A stretch of DNA of 64,000 nucleotides, taken from NCBI RefSeq assembly GCF_032118995.1, contig NC_092668.1, positions 10,519,501-10,583,500 of the forward strand, given 5' to 3'. Shown here in pieces: positions 1 through 12,013 of the stretch; within the stretch, counting starts at the first letter, position 1, and the number at the start of each line of letters is the position of its first letter. The stretch is from Asterias amurensis (lineage: Eukaryota; Echinodermata; Asteroidea; Forcipulatida; Asteriidae). The translations under genes were made by a program, and so were the position numbers. The notes beneath the pieces were generated by a model that searched no databases, was not told where the DNA came from, and was given only the letters and a program-made list of their open reading frames with translations.

Positions 1-2143
1 AAGAGTTGAAACTCTTCATTTCTATCCTCAGGTGAATCACAGTGTGACTCAGACTCGGAATCTTCAAATTTTAAAACACTGTCGCAGTATAAATGGTATA
101 CATATTAACACACACAATTAAAAAGGTTATTATCTACTGTCTCTACAATGTATGACAAGGGTTATTAGTTTTGAAAAAGTATGAACTCATTATTAGATTG
201 TCAGAGATGTTATGATTTTTTTTCTTTCCAACTTACTGCACGCTACCAACATCATTCGTGAAGTGTTGTGTCCCTCTGTTTTGTGCACAGGGTCTAAAAG
301 AGGTAAACAATCATTATTATAATCAAACCAAAATAAAGCAACGGTTGTTGGTACCTAAGATACAGCACAATTTTGTTTTGGAAAAAGATACTTTGGTGTT
401 GAAAATCCAAGGCCGCTTGAAAGTGCCGTGCAATAACATTAAACGCGATAATGAACAACTTTCTATTACACTCTAAACGAAATCCCTCGTAAGAATTGAC
501 CCTGATTTTGGGTGCCAGTGAGCAAAGAAACTTTTACTGGTTTTCATTTTTGTGTTATTATGAGAACATAATGAATTGCAACAGAGTCCTGACCAAAGTG
601 GGGGAAACCTTAAAATTGTCTATAGTTGTCATTGTTTTAATTTGATTCCACTGCAAAGATTGTCAAAATCTAAAACATCTGATGGCATCATTCTGAGAAA
701 AATGGGTTTCTTTTTACCTGAATGTTTTGAACCAATTTTTCTTTTCAAAGCAACATTTGAAAAAGACGTCTTTCGATTTCAACAACCAAAACATTTGTCC
801 ATTCTACTATAGGCGAAACTACACTAGACACAATGTCAATTTTAAGGTCCTTATGATTAAATAATAATGAAAAGTAAGGAATGATCCAAAACAACCCCAT
901 CAAAAAGGATACAGACCAATTTTTCTCAACATGATATCAAAAAATGCTTCGAGAGTTGAAAATTTGTTCACCGCATGAACACAAAGGAAAATTTTTAAGT
1001 TTTAAACGTGATGTTAAAGACTTTTAATTTTTTCGTAACTCACACATGGACTTAATCTGTTGTCACATAATGGAATTGGTATTTGGTTTCAAGTTGAAAA
1101 CTCCCGAACCAATCACGACGAAATACTATACTTAGATTATAGATTACGAACCACTCAAACATGAAACGACAATCCAAAAAGAAGATGATCAAAATTAAGC
1201 AGCGCTTTAAATACTTCGCTCACAATTTAAGAAAAGCGAATAATTCCTGAAACAAATACATGTTTAAACATTGAAAAATGATTAAAATATAAATTTTAAA
1301 AATACCCTTAAAGTAAATCTCACTCCGTTAATCTTACAACAACTGTGCAAATGTTTCGATTAATGTCGACTTTGTTTACTGAAATAATGCCATTGACTAA
1401 AGGGGTAGGGCGAGTTGGTCTCTGAAAGGCGTTTGAAAACCGTCCGTTATAAAATGCATATGGCTGAAAAGATGTTTTAAAAGAAAAATATATAAGGATC
1501 CACATTGCATAGTTTTCCTTTTAGTTTGCTAACTAACACGGTCGGCCATTTTATGGAGGTAAAAACTTGACTCCACAAAATGGCCGACCGTGTTAATTCA
1601 TGACGTAACGTATAAGGAAAACCATGCAATTTCGAGGCATGTTTGTGTGGACCGTTATATTCTACTTTTAAAATATATGTTTAACCGTATTAATTTCGTG
1701 ACAGCCGGTTTCAAACGTTTTTCATTGACCAACTCGACCGATCCAAGGCAAAGCAATTTTAACACGAATCCCAGATGTCTATGAGTATGGTACCGTGTTG
1801 TATTAAACTTCACATGTAACCCGGATCCGAGTCAAGTGGTGCATGATCCAGTTCTGAGTCAGTATGAACAGGAATCTGTGTCAAAATAACCTCAAACTTA
1901 TTCAGCTTTATGCCAATCCACGATTGCCCTGCATGAGCTAATTTGCTATGGTGAGAACATGCTTTTTTAACATTACTTTAAATTATATAATAATATCATG
2001 ATAACCCCCAAATCAGTCCAAATTACGCACAATCCACGTTAAACCGAATCGACACCAGCATGGTTAGTTCAAAACGCTGTTTTATGCATTAATTTTTTAA
2101 ATAAAAATGAGTATTTTTAGTAATTTTAAGAACTGATTTGATT
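1..2143. other. 3' flank of discoidin gene copy B, duplicated
   Basis: No gene is seen here. The stretch is collinear, with gaps, with about 13,380-16,315 downstream of copy A. Matching blocks by eye are 640-950 with 14,610-14,890, 1,140-1,260 with 15,410-15,540, and 1,310-1,390 plus 1,760-1,920 with 15,960-16,160. This shows that the duplicated unit includes the 3' flank and that the left window edge lies inside it. The palindrome at 1,399-1,760 has no counterpart in copy A, so it inserted after the duplication. The small open frames here (for example 258-476 and 576-812) have no family signature and look like chance. Confidence 0.7.
1399..1760. repeat. Palindromic foldback element, GTTGCC family (R3), private to copy B
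   Basis: A long inverted repeat whose centre carries two arms reading CACGGTCGGCCATTTT and its complement around 1,538-1,595. The outer arms read GAGTTGGTC and GACCAACTC. The same family recurs at 23,514, 34,031, 34,761 and 47,050, where the ends read TTAAAGGAACACGTTGCC or close to it. This copy has lost its clean termini. It has no coding capacity. Confidence 0.7.
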
Positions 2144-4881
2144 TCAGTTGATGTGACACCCAAGCAACTCCAGCCGAAGAGCAACTTCGTTAATAACCGC
2201 TGCAGGTTCGATACGCACTACGGCTGCCATGATGTTCTGATCAAACATATTGATGACTGGGGTCTCAGTATCTTCAATGTTACCTTCAAATTCCTGCAAG
2301 TAATGAATATGTACATGTAGTGATACATAGACGGGATTTCTAGAAAACATTGAAGTATAACTTTACACCACGTATGTTTAGTTTTTTGTATTACTGTTTG
2401 TAATATTTGTGTTTAGACTTTATGGAGTGTTACACTTTCGACTCGAAATTATATAAAAATAAAAATAATCTGTTCAGACCAATTTAGCATCCATTTCCAT
2501 GTTTATCAAACGAAACAGAAATCAGATAAAATTTAAAGAAATCAACAACAAAGCGCAATGTTTCAAGATATTTATCTATTAGTTATTTATTTATTTATTA
2601 ACTGGCCATCAAGAAGTAGTTTCAAGTGTACTTTCATGCGAAGTTTCGCTAGTCTCGAGTGCTTGAATTTTTAAAGGAGTAAAACAAATAATGTTTTATT
2701 GCTAGAATTAATGTGGTTTTCTTAAGTTCACGTTGTATAAAGTGTAAGAAAATAATTATAATAGAGGCTTTTTATTTTGATAAATTTAATTAAGTTAATA
2801 AACAGGGGGAAAACAATAGTAACCATAATAATTATAACAATTTCTTATTAGTTTTATAGCCATTTCACAATAACCGTCTCATTTCGCTGTACACTGGGAA
2901 GCCACCAATTTGTCCACTTTATACCGTCGCACATCTTAACATCAATCTAGTCTCTTTTAAAAATCTAACTCAGAAACCACTAAGTTGCTAATAAATGTGT
3001 AAGTACCTGAATGGCTCCATTGTTATCTTTGACGTGTTCATAGTCAGAGGACGACATCTTCTTGTACTTCACCTTATATCCAGTCACACGCCAATTCAAA
3101 CTCTCGTGTCCCTGCGTGATGAGACCAGACACCACTGTACTCTCACCAAGGTCAACCTCAAACCAGGGTCCAATAGCATTAGACCTTTGTTCAAAACGCA
3201 ACAAAGAAAATACAACCACTGTAACAAAGGATGTCAATAAAGTACACCAAATGATTATGCAATTATTGTTACTTAAAACTAAATTTTAAATAAAAATAGC
3301 TCTTACTGGTTATTTATCAATCTTTCAAAACATATACTACGGAGTTTTTATGGAAAAAGTATATTATCAAAATAAAAATAATCTTCATTATCTTAAAGGC
3401 AGTGGACACTATTGGTAATTACTCAAAATAATTTTTAGCATAAAACCTTTCCTGGTGACGAGTAATGGGGAGAGGTTGAGGGTATAAAACATTGTGAGAA
3501 ACGGCTCCCTCTGAAGTGACGTAGTTTTTCGAGAAAGAAGTAATTTTCCACGAATTTGATTTCGAGACCTCCAGTTTAGAATTTGCGGTCTCGAAATCAA
3601 GCATCTAAACGCACACAACTTCGTGTGACAAGGGTGTTTTCTTCTTTCATTATTATCTCGCAACTTCGATGACCGATTGAGCTCAAATTTTCACAGGTTA
3701 GTTATTTTATGCCTATGTTGAGATACACCAACTGTGAAGGCTAGTTTTTGACAATTACCAATAGTATCCACTGCCTTTAAAACCGAAAACAAGAGAAAGT
3801 TTCCAAATGTTGCCTTTTTAAAACCTACTTGAACAAGTTATGGCGTGAATGCAGGTGCTTTTCATCCTCAAAGAATATTATAGAGGATTAAAGACAGTGG
3901 ACACTATTGGTAAAATTCTCAACTTGAGGTCTCGAAATCAAATTCGTGGAAAATACTTCTTTTTCGAAAACTGCGTTACTTCAGAGGGAGCCGTTTCTCA
4001 CAATGTTTTATGCTATCAACCTTTCCCCATTACTGCTTACCAAGTGATGGTTTTATGCTGATTGAGTAATTACCGATAGTGTCCACACTGCCTTTAAAGC
4101 CATTAAACACTTTCGGCACATAAAACAAATACAATTTCACAGATTTACAAATAAATTACAGGGTTTACAGAAGGTAATGTTAAAAGACTTCTCTTGAAAT
4201 ATTATTCCATGAAATGCTTTACTTTGCGAAAAAACATTAAAACAATTATCAATTCTCGTTGTCGAGAATTACGGATTTGTTTTAAACACATGTCATGACA
4301 CGGCGAAACGTGCGGAAACAAGGGTGGGTTTTCTCCGTTATTTTCTCTCGACTCCGATGACCGATTGAGCCTAAATTTTCACAGGTTTGTTATTTGTTAT
4401 ATCAGTTGTGATACACGAAGTGTGGGCCTTTGGACAACACTGTTTACCGAAAGTGTACAATTGCTTTAAGTGTATTGAAGACTAAAGCAGTTCAATCCTT
4501 CCAGCTGTCGTTGCTATTTTTAAGTTGATTTATTATTTCAGCTATATAGCAGTTCTATCATAAAATTGTGTGTATATCAATGGCATGATTTTTCTAAGTA
4601 TTTGTTGACCTGAGAGTGTTTTTGGTAAAAAAATATGTCGACTGATACATACTGTGGAACCCAAGCCCGTCCGTTCAGACGCCCTCTCCCGGCTAGCGAA
4701 CTCGATGTACTGATGCTCTCATCAGGAATGGTTCCATCTTCAAGACCCAAAGGCCCACACTCGATACCTGGGATATAACATAATTATAATTATAGAACAT
4801 GTTACGCATATGCATATCACGCATGAAGACGGCGCCCGGGGCTACAAGTGACGAACAAAATAACTTAATTTTGTTCCCTAA

Positions 4882-4926
<45 letters not shown>

Positions 4927-7787
4927 TATTAAACCACACACAGCTAGGAAAATAAGACAAATATACCAGTTAAACATAGGCGAGATTAAACAAAGTGGTT
5001 TTCAACTTAACCTTGAAAGTATTGATGTTAGAAATATTGCGGATTTGTAGAGGCAAGTCATTCCAGAGTGTGGGTCCAGCATGGGAAAAAGACCTATCGC
5101 CCCATGACTTTCTACTCTTAGTAACTTGAAGCATGCATGTATTGGAATATCGGAGAGATCGCACAGGATAAGCTTTAACCAAAGAAATGTTATATATAGG
5201 AGCAGAACCATTAAGGCATTAAAAGATAAGCAACAGAAGTTTGAAAGTAATACGAGATTCGACTGGTATAGTAGCCAGTGTAGTGACTTCAAAACCGGTG
5301 TAATGTGAGTGTGTTTCCTGGTAAGAGTGTGTGGCAATGACCTCCTATTCGTATACTAATTATCGATATAGTTTCTTATACTCCTCTCTTAGATCAGAGT
5401 GTCTACACTAGTGGATCGATTGTTCACTACTCCTTGTAATCTGTTGCTTTTATTTGGTTCTTTAGCCGTGGTTTCACAGGTCATTAACCCCTCTTTTCTT
5501 GTATTATGTAATATGGGGGTACTAGTAGGGTGTAAGAGTGGAGTGTGGAAATGTGTGTTTTGCAAGGGGACCGAAGCCTTGTGACAGTCGACTGAGAAGC
5601 CGGTCAGCATTTAGTATTGCTGCGTGATGTGGGTTTGATTTTGCCCAAGTTTTGTGCCGGTTTTGCTTCTGCGATCGTCTACGGATGAGAAACCGTAAGT
5701 TGATTTATTTCATTGTGTTATTATGTACGTAAGGTTGTGATTTAATATAATTGCATGTATTATAAAACGGAGGGGCAACGCCCGAGGTAGACCAATGGAT
5801 TTGGCATTTTGAGTATAAGTTATGCTGCATTTATTTTCTGAGGATGAACATAGTGTGTTTCACAAGATTGTAGGTGTTTATAAAGCTAGGGCTAAGTAAC
5901 TGGGTATGGTATATTCGTGTTCTCTTTTCTTAGACGGCTTTTAAGTGGGGACTGGTAATCGGGTTGCCTGAGACAGAGGACACCCCTTGGAGCCACTACC
6001 GTTGAGGGCGCTAGATGCTACCGAGTAGTCGGGCTACCACCACCCTCTGAACTGTGGATGTGTGCTACATATGTGTTGTGTGATAATTTGAGGACAGACA
6101 GCGAACCTCGCAAGTATCTTTTGGATCAAGACGAACTGAATACCGAAATGAACTATAACTAAGATACTGTGGTGATGGTATTTCAGTAATTTGTAATTAT
6201 TATTGTGCTTACATTATTTGTTATGGGACCGAGGTTTTGGTTAAGCCTTGTATCCTTAATATACTTGGTATAACCAACAATTAACGGGTCTGCCGAGCTA
6301 ATACTTTTATTATTGTGTTTTGGTTATAACAAGAACAAAGGCAAGCGCATTTCCTTTTTATTGTGTGACCAATTGTTTTGTTAAAGCATTGTGTTATTAA
6401 TATACTTGGCCGTAACAAATACTACGGGGTCCAACATCAGTAATGTAGCCTTGATTTATGGGGGTTGTGAGGGATGAAACAGAATTGATCATGTATATGT
6501 TTATTATTTTGCATTGTTTATTTATTAAATTTATTTAATTGTACTTACAATTCTACCGTGTGAGTTTTTCTGTCGTCACTTTGGGTAGGCAAACAGCCCG
6601 TAAAATTTATTGTTGCTGCGCGTTTAGGACGGGTCAGGTATTTGCGGATCCGGCCAACATTTCTCAACTGGTAACGAACAGATTTACACACATTGGATAT
6701 ATGACCTGACAAAGACATTGTGCAATCGAAAGGTATGCCAAGATTTCTGCAAGAATGAGAGAGAGGAATCACAGAATCAGCAATCTTGAAAGAAGTAACA
6801 TCGATCTTATCTAATTGAACCTTAGAATCAAATAATAGAAACTCAGACTTAGCACAGTTCAATTTAAGAGTACACACTCAACCAGCTACAAATATCCTCC
6901 ACACAAGATTCAAGATTGTGAATGGAAAAAAGTGCCTGACTTTGACTTGGGGGAAAAAGAAACGTATAACTGAATGTCATCTGCGTAACAGTGATATTTG
7001 ACAGAGTGACAATGAAAAATGCTCTTTAGACCGCTGAGATTTATGGAAAACAATGTAGGACCACCGACAGATCCTTGCGGAACACCACAAGTTAGAGGCA
7101 TAGAATCAGATTTACAATCATTAATACATACAATCTGAGAACGACTACTTATATATGCCTGTCCAGTAATACCAAGTGATTGAAGAGTATGAAGTAAGAT
7201 CTTATGGTTCACCATATCGAAAGCGGAAGAAAGGTCCAGAGGAAGCAAATCAGTAACATTTCCACCATCCATTTTATTGAGTATAAAATATGATCAGAGA
7301 CGTTAACCAGCGAAGTCTCAACGCTGTGTAGTGGACGGTAGGCAGACTGACGGTTATCGAAAAGGTCATTACCAAGAAGATATTCAGAAACTCTAGAAAA
7401 ACAACCCGCTCAATTATTTTAGACAAGTATGGTAGATTTGACACCGGTCGATAATTGTTGAGAACTTCGGGATCAAGGGATGGCTTCTTCAGGAGAGGAT
7501 GGATGTGAGCAATTTTTAATGACTCTGGAACAGTGGCTTGATAAATGCTCAATGCTCTTCCAAATTGACCCAACCTTGTGAGAATGCCATTCGATTTCAC
7601 CTCGAAGGCAGTCAGAACGCTCCTTGAATGGTCACTGAATATGGTTGGAACGCAATGATTCAAACAGAATGCAGCGCGAAAATTCTTATTAAGAAGCTGC
7701 TGAAATTGCTCCCCGGTAGGTAGGGTATAACATGCTGCCGACTTTTCATCAGTCTAAGCCCAGCCACCATCGAGTGTGGCCCTTTTC

Positions 7788-7818
<31 letters not shown>

Positions 7819-10800
7819 GGGGGGGGGGCTTCATTTTGCAGTATATTTCAATGTTGGTATAATGTTAGCAATAACTAATTATGTTTAACATGTGGGGTTA
7901 TTTTTTCATGTTATCAATCATGTTTCTTACCTTTTCGATCATCTTGACATCCGAAGAATTCAAGCAGTCTTACTGCGATCTTATCCAGGTAGTAGGGCGC
8001 CCCCTGTTGGTATGACGCATTTGGAGCAGTCAGTCCGCCGAGTACAGCAGCATACTCGCATGGATCTTCGTAAGGTAAGACCCATCGGTGTGGATTGTTA
8101 GAGGTGACATCATACTTCAATCCGTTGTAGCAAGCTTGATGAGACGAGACTAGAGTAACACCTGAAAAGTAACAGTGTCGTGAAATCGAAGTTGTAATCC
8201 ACTCTTGGTTCAGGCTGGTGAAATAAATGCGTTTTGCGTTCCATCAAAAATATATTTCGTTCCCTCATTGTCTATCCAAACATAAAATGCATTGTTTCAT
8301 TGGGACAACATCATACCTGACTGAGTCTTGCTATTTCGTATGAGGATAGATTTCCCAGCTTCCAACTGGCCTTTACAATTTGTCCGAGGAAAGGCACGAA
8401 AAACAATCAGAAAACGCAGGCCTTTCTCAGTGAAGGCACATTTTTTAGAAGGCCCCGAAGGGGGAGGTAAACACGTTTTTTGAGAAAAGGTCAACAAAAT
8501 ACTGGAATTTACTTGTTCACTCAAAACGTTATATGGTTCCCCAGAAATCAAATTCTGTTCACACGAAAAAAAAACTATTTTGTTCCAACAAAATATTGTT
8601 TTGTTCTCTCGAAACATCGAAATCAAAATTATTTTGAGGTTACGAAATAATTTCAGGGGAACGAAATTACCTTGGTAAATGGTATTTCAAATGGAGGAAA
8701 TACTATTTCGAGGAACAAACTAATTTCACTTGTCTCTTTAGGGGCCCTTATTTTATGATCGAAACATAACGGGCACTGAAAAATAAAACGCGGGGACATT
8801 GTGGCTCCTCCGTATTTTAAAAAGTTTTAAAGCAAATTCCATGAATCTTGCCACAGATGTTTTTTTCAACGACTTTTAAATGATGACGTTAAAACATTCA
8901 ATATTTTAACATTAAATAGTCTTTTTATATGTTCATAATGGTTTTTGTCCAAATGCATTTTAAGTCTTTGCTGTTTTGAATGTTTTCAAATCAAAAAATT
9001 GAACTTTATCATATGTACCTTTAAATTGTTTGTTACGAACAAAATTATTGTAGGGGCCATTGTGCCCCCATCCCAGGTTCGGTCATGGTGCTACGATGAC
9101 ATAGCAGCAGTGGCATATTCCACTCCTAAGGGGGTCACACTTACGACTTGTTTTATTATCAAGAAAGTAGTTTTTACTGTGGTTGGCTTTTCGAAGAGCA
9201 CTCCCTTCTTTTCCCTAAAATTACAGTCCTACAGTCAGCATGAATTCATCAGTATGAAAATGTGTGTTACTGTGATGTCGCCAAGCCAGGTTTCTGTAAA
9301 GGACATCATGCAAACCGTGCGAAATCCATGCATGTATTCAACATTAGCTCGCAATTCGTCCAATTTGTTGGAGATTGCACAACTCCCAGAATTAGGGAAT
9401 GGTTACGACTTTCTTAACTCATCCAGCCTTACCCCTTATCCTTCATGTAATACCCTTATCGTTCAGTAAGTTTCTGTGTGGTTGATGGATTGGTTGCGTT
9501 TCTTATGGCGCGTAATTCGTTAGGTGAGTAGCAGACACGTTTCATTTCTGGTCCATAGCACATGAAACACAGCTAACGTACAACTCCACGAAGTCCACGT
9601 ATGAAAGAAGTGATGAGTGCAAACAAAACCACACACGGCAATGACACTTGAAACCAATAAAAACTACGACGAAAAGACATCAACGGGAAGAAATGAAACA
9701 ACAAACTGGGCGAGCTAACGTCGCCACAGGAGCAGCGCCGTAAAACACTTCCGAACACGTTGACTGTCCGAACGAAAATGCCTGTTTTCATACTTGTTTC
9801 GTAAATCCCAGAAGACGATAAACAACACAGTCTATCCGCAGCCCATGCGTTAATAATCATAGTTACCGGGTCTTATCTATAACATTTTGTGTGTTTTTAT
9901 GCGTGACCTCGGTTTGAATATACAATAATCAGTTCAAAGGGCCTCTGGAATTCGGTCATTTTCGGCCTCGGAAAAGTCTCAACCAAAATAATGTACCAGT
10001 AAATTGAAACGAAGAGCCCTGGCCGCAAATAGCGTTGGCAAAACAACAAAAGAGCTGTTGCGGTCGGGGCACCATAAGCAGGCATTGCGGTCGGGGCACC
10101 ATACCCACGCAAAACAGCAAGCTGCCTTATCACTCGATGAGGTAATCGTCAGCCAATCACCGTGCAGGAAAACCATGGTGTCCAAATGTTGATTTTTTCG
10201 TAACGGTTTTTTTTTTGACAACCGGTGGAAATCGCTGTATCCTGTCTGGACTAGTTACGACTCGGTCGCTTTCAACATTTCCGGGAAGAATATGAAATAA
10301 TCGATCCATATAATTATACTAATTGGGGACTGTTGCCGACATTCATAACGGGAAAACTTACCGTGTTTTTGTGACTTTTTTTCTTTCTTTTTGAAAACAA
10401 TTTTTACGTACACTTTTCTCTTTTGAAAATTTGAGTTACCGGTACATTATTTTGGATGAGACTTTTCAGAAAAGGCCGAAAATGACAGCATTCCAGAAGC
10501 CCTTTTGACTAATTAAATATTCACACAGGGGTCACGCATGAAAAACGATGAATAATTTGCAGATAAAAAGTAAGGAGATTTAGTGACCTGCGGGTAGACT
10601 AAACAATTTGTTGAAACTCTCTCTTTCTCCAAGAAAAAAATAAAAATAACAAAAATATGTAGCTTGCATACCGCACAAAACTTGTCTTTTAAATTGAATA
10701 TAATTGGTATTTGTATGTGATAACAATGTAACAGTGATAAGACTAAATTTCTGAAATTTAAATTGGAGAAGAAATAAGTATACATTGATCAGTACTCAGA

Positions 10801-12013
10801 AGTAAAGTCAACTGTCATTAAGAATGACATAATGCTGAGTCTCTTCCTACCATTTTCTTCAACCAATCTAAAGCAAATCCTTATGGATTGCATTCTTATT
10901 CATACAGTTATCCGTAAGAAATGTATTTTCCTGCGTTACAGCGTATAGCAGGAAAATATTGTCTGTTGGTCACTAGCAAGCGCGTACGCTTGCAAAGAAT
11001 TTGGTATGCAAAGCCCAAGTTGGGCTAAGAAAGTAGCCCAAGGTGTGGCGCATTCCTAAAGGCGCCACAACAAAGAGAATGGGTTTGGGATCATTCTAGC
11101 CCGCGAACAGCGTTCTGCTGGGACGGGTTAATTTTAAAATTGAGGGAATACATGTTTGTATTATAAGGAATTTAATAATGGGATACAATCCAGACAAAGA
11201 TTGGAACGGTTTCATAAGTTATTACAAAGCGTAAATCTAAGTTATTTTATAGCTTAATTTTAGGGGACAAAATTATTCATGGCCCTTAAAGTCGAAAGAC
11301 GTAAACGTTTATATTCGGTGGCAAGAGAAAAAAGACAAAGGATCTGAATGTAATTACCATAATGCAATTAAAATTACTTTAACAGGGTATATTTAATTAC
11401 TTCTAGAATTATTTGCATTAAAATAATTTGAGAAGTGTATTAAGTTTCCATTTTGCTAAATTTGTAACAAAATTAAGCGTAAGTTTTAAGCTATTGCAAA
11501 ATAACGTGAAGTGTAGATTTATTTATTTTGCTAAATTTGTGACAGATAGTAGGCCACAAGGTTTTCCAGAGTCTTTTAGCTCAATGAGTTTTATCTCTGG
11601 TTTTTAACCCTGGGCACAGTAAGTGGGAAAAGTTCCACATGGAGCAGCCTGAAGGGCCATGTGTGCAATGGCACGCAGACAATAAGAATGTCATTTGCAT
11701 TGTAAATGTACGTGGGGTATACTAAATATCAGAGAATGACAAAAAGGATGTAATACAATGTAATGAGTTAAAGTACTGAAAATGTAAAAATCAGTTGATT
11801 AAACTAGCCCAGCAGCAAGTTCGGCAGGCTCAACTCTACAGCAAGTTCGGCAGGCTCAACTCAATTTTGGTGTAAAATTGTGAAAACTATTATAATTAGG
11901 ATAATTTTGGTTTAATGTTTGTCAAGACACGCTATGCGTGGAAAACAGACCTAGTTTGAATACATACCTGACAATGCACACACCATCAGAATAGCAAGCG
12001 TTTTTTCATCCAT
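2144..12013 (-). CDS. Secreted F5/8 type C (discoidin) domain protein, tandem copy B
   Basis: Five coding exons on the minus strand: 11,968-12,013, 7,931-8,161, 4,653-4,767, 3,007-3,184 and 2,144-2,293. They total 720 nt and encode 239 aa, with consistent phases and AG/GT borders. Exon 1 encodes a short hydrophobic leader ([15 protein letters not shown]). Exon 2 is a cysteine-containing segment ending [10 protein letters not shown]. Exons 3-5 form a full F5/8C fold, opening [18 protein letters not shown], with [20 protein letters not shown] in the middle and closing [12 protein letters not shown] before the stop. Such domains typically bind glycans or phospholipids outside the cell; the ligand is not known here. 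The start was chosen because it begins the leader and joins exon 2 in phase. Exon 3 is 12 nt and exon 4 is 6 nt shorter than in copy A. Nothing in the reading frame looks broken. The first exon is the least certain. Confidence 0.85.
3393..3780. repeat. Palindromic TTAA element, GGCAGTGGACAC family (R1)
   Basis: In intron 4... counted from the 5' end this is intron 3 of copy B. The ends read TTAAAGGCAGTGGACAC and its imperfect inverse. The core has facing blocks TTTCGAGACCTC and GAGGTCTCGAAATC. It is about 388 bp including the TTAA at each end, and has no coding capacity. This is the commonest family in the window, with about 20 full or partial copies. The corresponding intron of copy A lacks it. 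Confidence 0.85.
3888..4469. repeat. R1 fragment and R4 palindrome sharing one TTAA
   Basis: An internally deleted R1 copy (3,888-4,097) ends at a TTAA that is also the first TTAA of an R4 copy (4,094-4,469). R4 begins TTAAAGCC and carries CATGTCATGACACGGCGAAA in its body. It recurs at 15,021, 15,543 and 63,178. Sharing of the TTAA suggests one element inserted into the border of the other. Confidence 0.7.
4886..7557 (-). mobile_element. 5'-truncated CR1/L2-like LINE in intron 2 of copy B
   Basis: Reverse-transcriptase fragments lie in order on the minus strand. First is [20 protein letters not shown] with [13 protein letters not shown] (about 7,400-7,560). Next is [16 protein letters not shown], followed by the catalytic-type YADD motif (about 6,910-7,270). 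Then comes a post-RT part, [17 protein letters not shown] (6,545-6,877). Last is the C-terminal part [11 protein letters not shown] with [17 protein letters not shown] (about 4,970-5,330). The 3' tail is an (ATT)n microsatellite on the element strand, 4,886-4,925. There are several frame changes, so it is a dead copy. Both borders are set by comparison with copy A, where 19,620-19,650 runs straight through. The endonuclease region is absent, as in 5' truncation. A separate insertion interrupts it (see 5,334). Confidence 0.85.
5334..6557. mobile_element. About 1.22 kb insertion of unknown family inside the LINE
   Basis: This splits the LINE C-terminal coding region. The flanks are GTGTG on both sides (5,329-5,333 and 6,558-6,562), consistent with a 5 bp target duplication. 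No coding region is recognised inside. An origin as a lone terminal repeat of a retroelement is possible but not established. It is younger than the LINE, which is younger than the gene duplication. Confidence 0.5.
7558..7800 (-). other. Conserved intron 2 block, copy B
   Basis: On the minus strand this reads [19 protein letters not shown] with flanks, and is nearly identical at DNA level to 19,640-19,800 in copy A. In copy B the block is interrupted by about 60 bp of extra sequence (7,686-7,752) and the frame is not open throughout. It could be an old transposon piece inherited by both copies. It is not joined to neighbouring exons in any obvious way. Confidence 0.45.
7788..7829. repeat. T-tract followed by G-tract
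   Basis: A run of about 33 T then 9 G in intron 2 of copy B, with no functional signal. The equivalent point in copy A (19,815-19,835) has only a short T-rich run. Confidence 0.9.
9060..9400 (-). mobile_element. LINE endonuclease-domain fragment in intron 1 of copy B
   Basis: The minus strand reads [20 protein letters not shown] and, directly after it, [14 protein letters not shown]. This is the start of the apurinic endonuclease domain of CR1/L2/Rex-type LINEs (the F-TETWL pattern). The remainder is decayed. A 174-residue open frame on the plus strand over the same bases (8,945-9,469) is antisense to it and has no family signature. Whether this fragment belongs to the same family as the LINE at 4,886 cannot be told. 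Confidence 0.65.
9480..11967. other. Rest of intron 1 of copy B, no gene seen
   Basis: Mostly AT-rich unique-looking sequence. There is a short direct repeat, GCGGTCGGGGCACCATA, at about 10,059 and 10,087, and a 24 bp direct duplication around CAGCAAGTTCGGCAGGCTCA at 11,815-11,862. No exon with family signature was found on either strand. Confidence 0.5.

Noticed and set aside
2995-3289. Plus-strand frames over the discoidin exons
   Set aside because: They are antisense to the minus-strand discoidin exon, which has correct splice borders and protein family match.
3409-3663. Repeated small peptides such as [19 protein letters not shown] at many places
   Set aside because: They are translations of the R1 palindrome arm; frames differ and break between copies.
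6545-7663. A host reverse-transcriptase gene
   Set aside because: Fragmentary, frame-broken, with a microsatellite tail, and absent from the paralogous intron, so it is a dead LINE copy.
8945-9469. 174-codon plus-strand frame
   Set aside because: No family signature. The opposite strand reads as a LINE endonuclease fragment.
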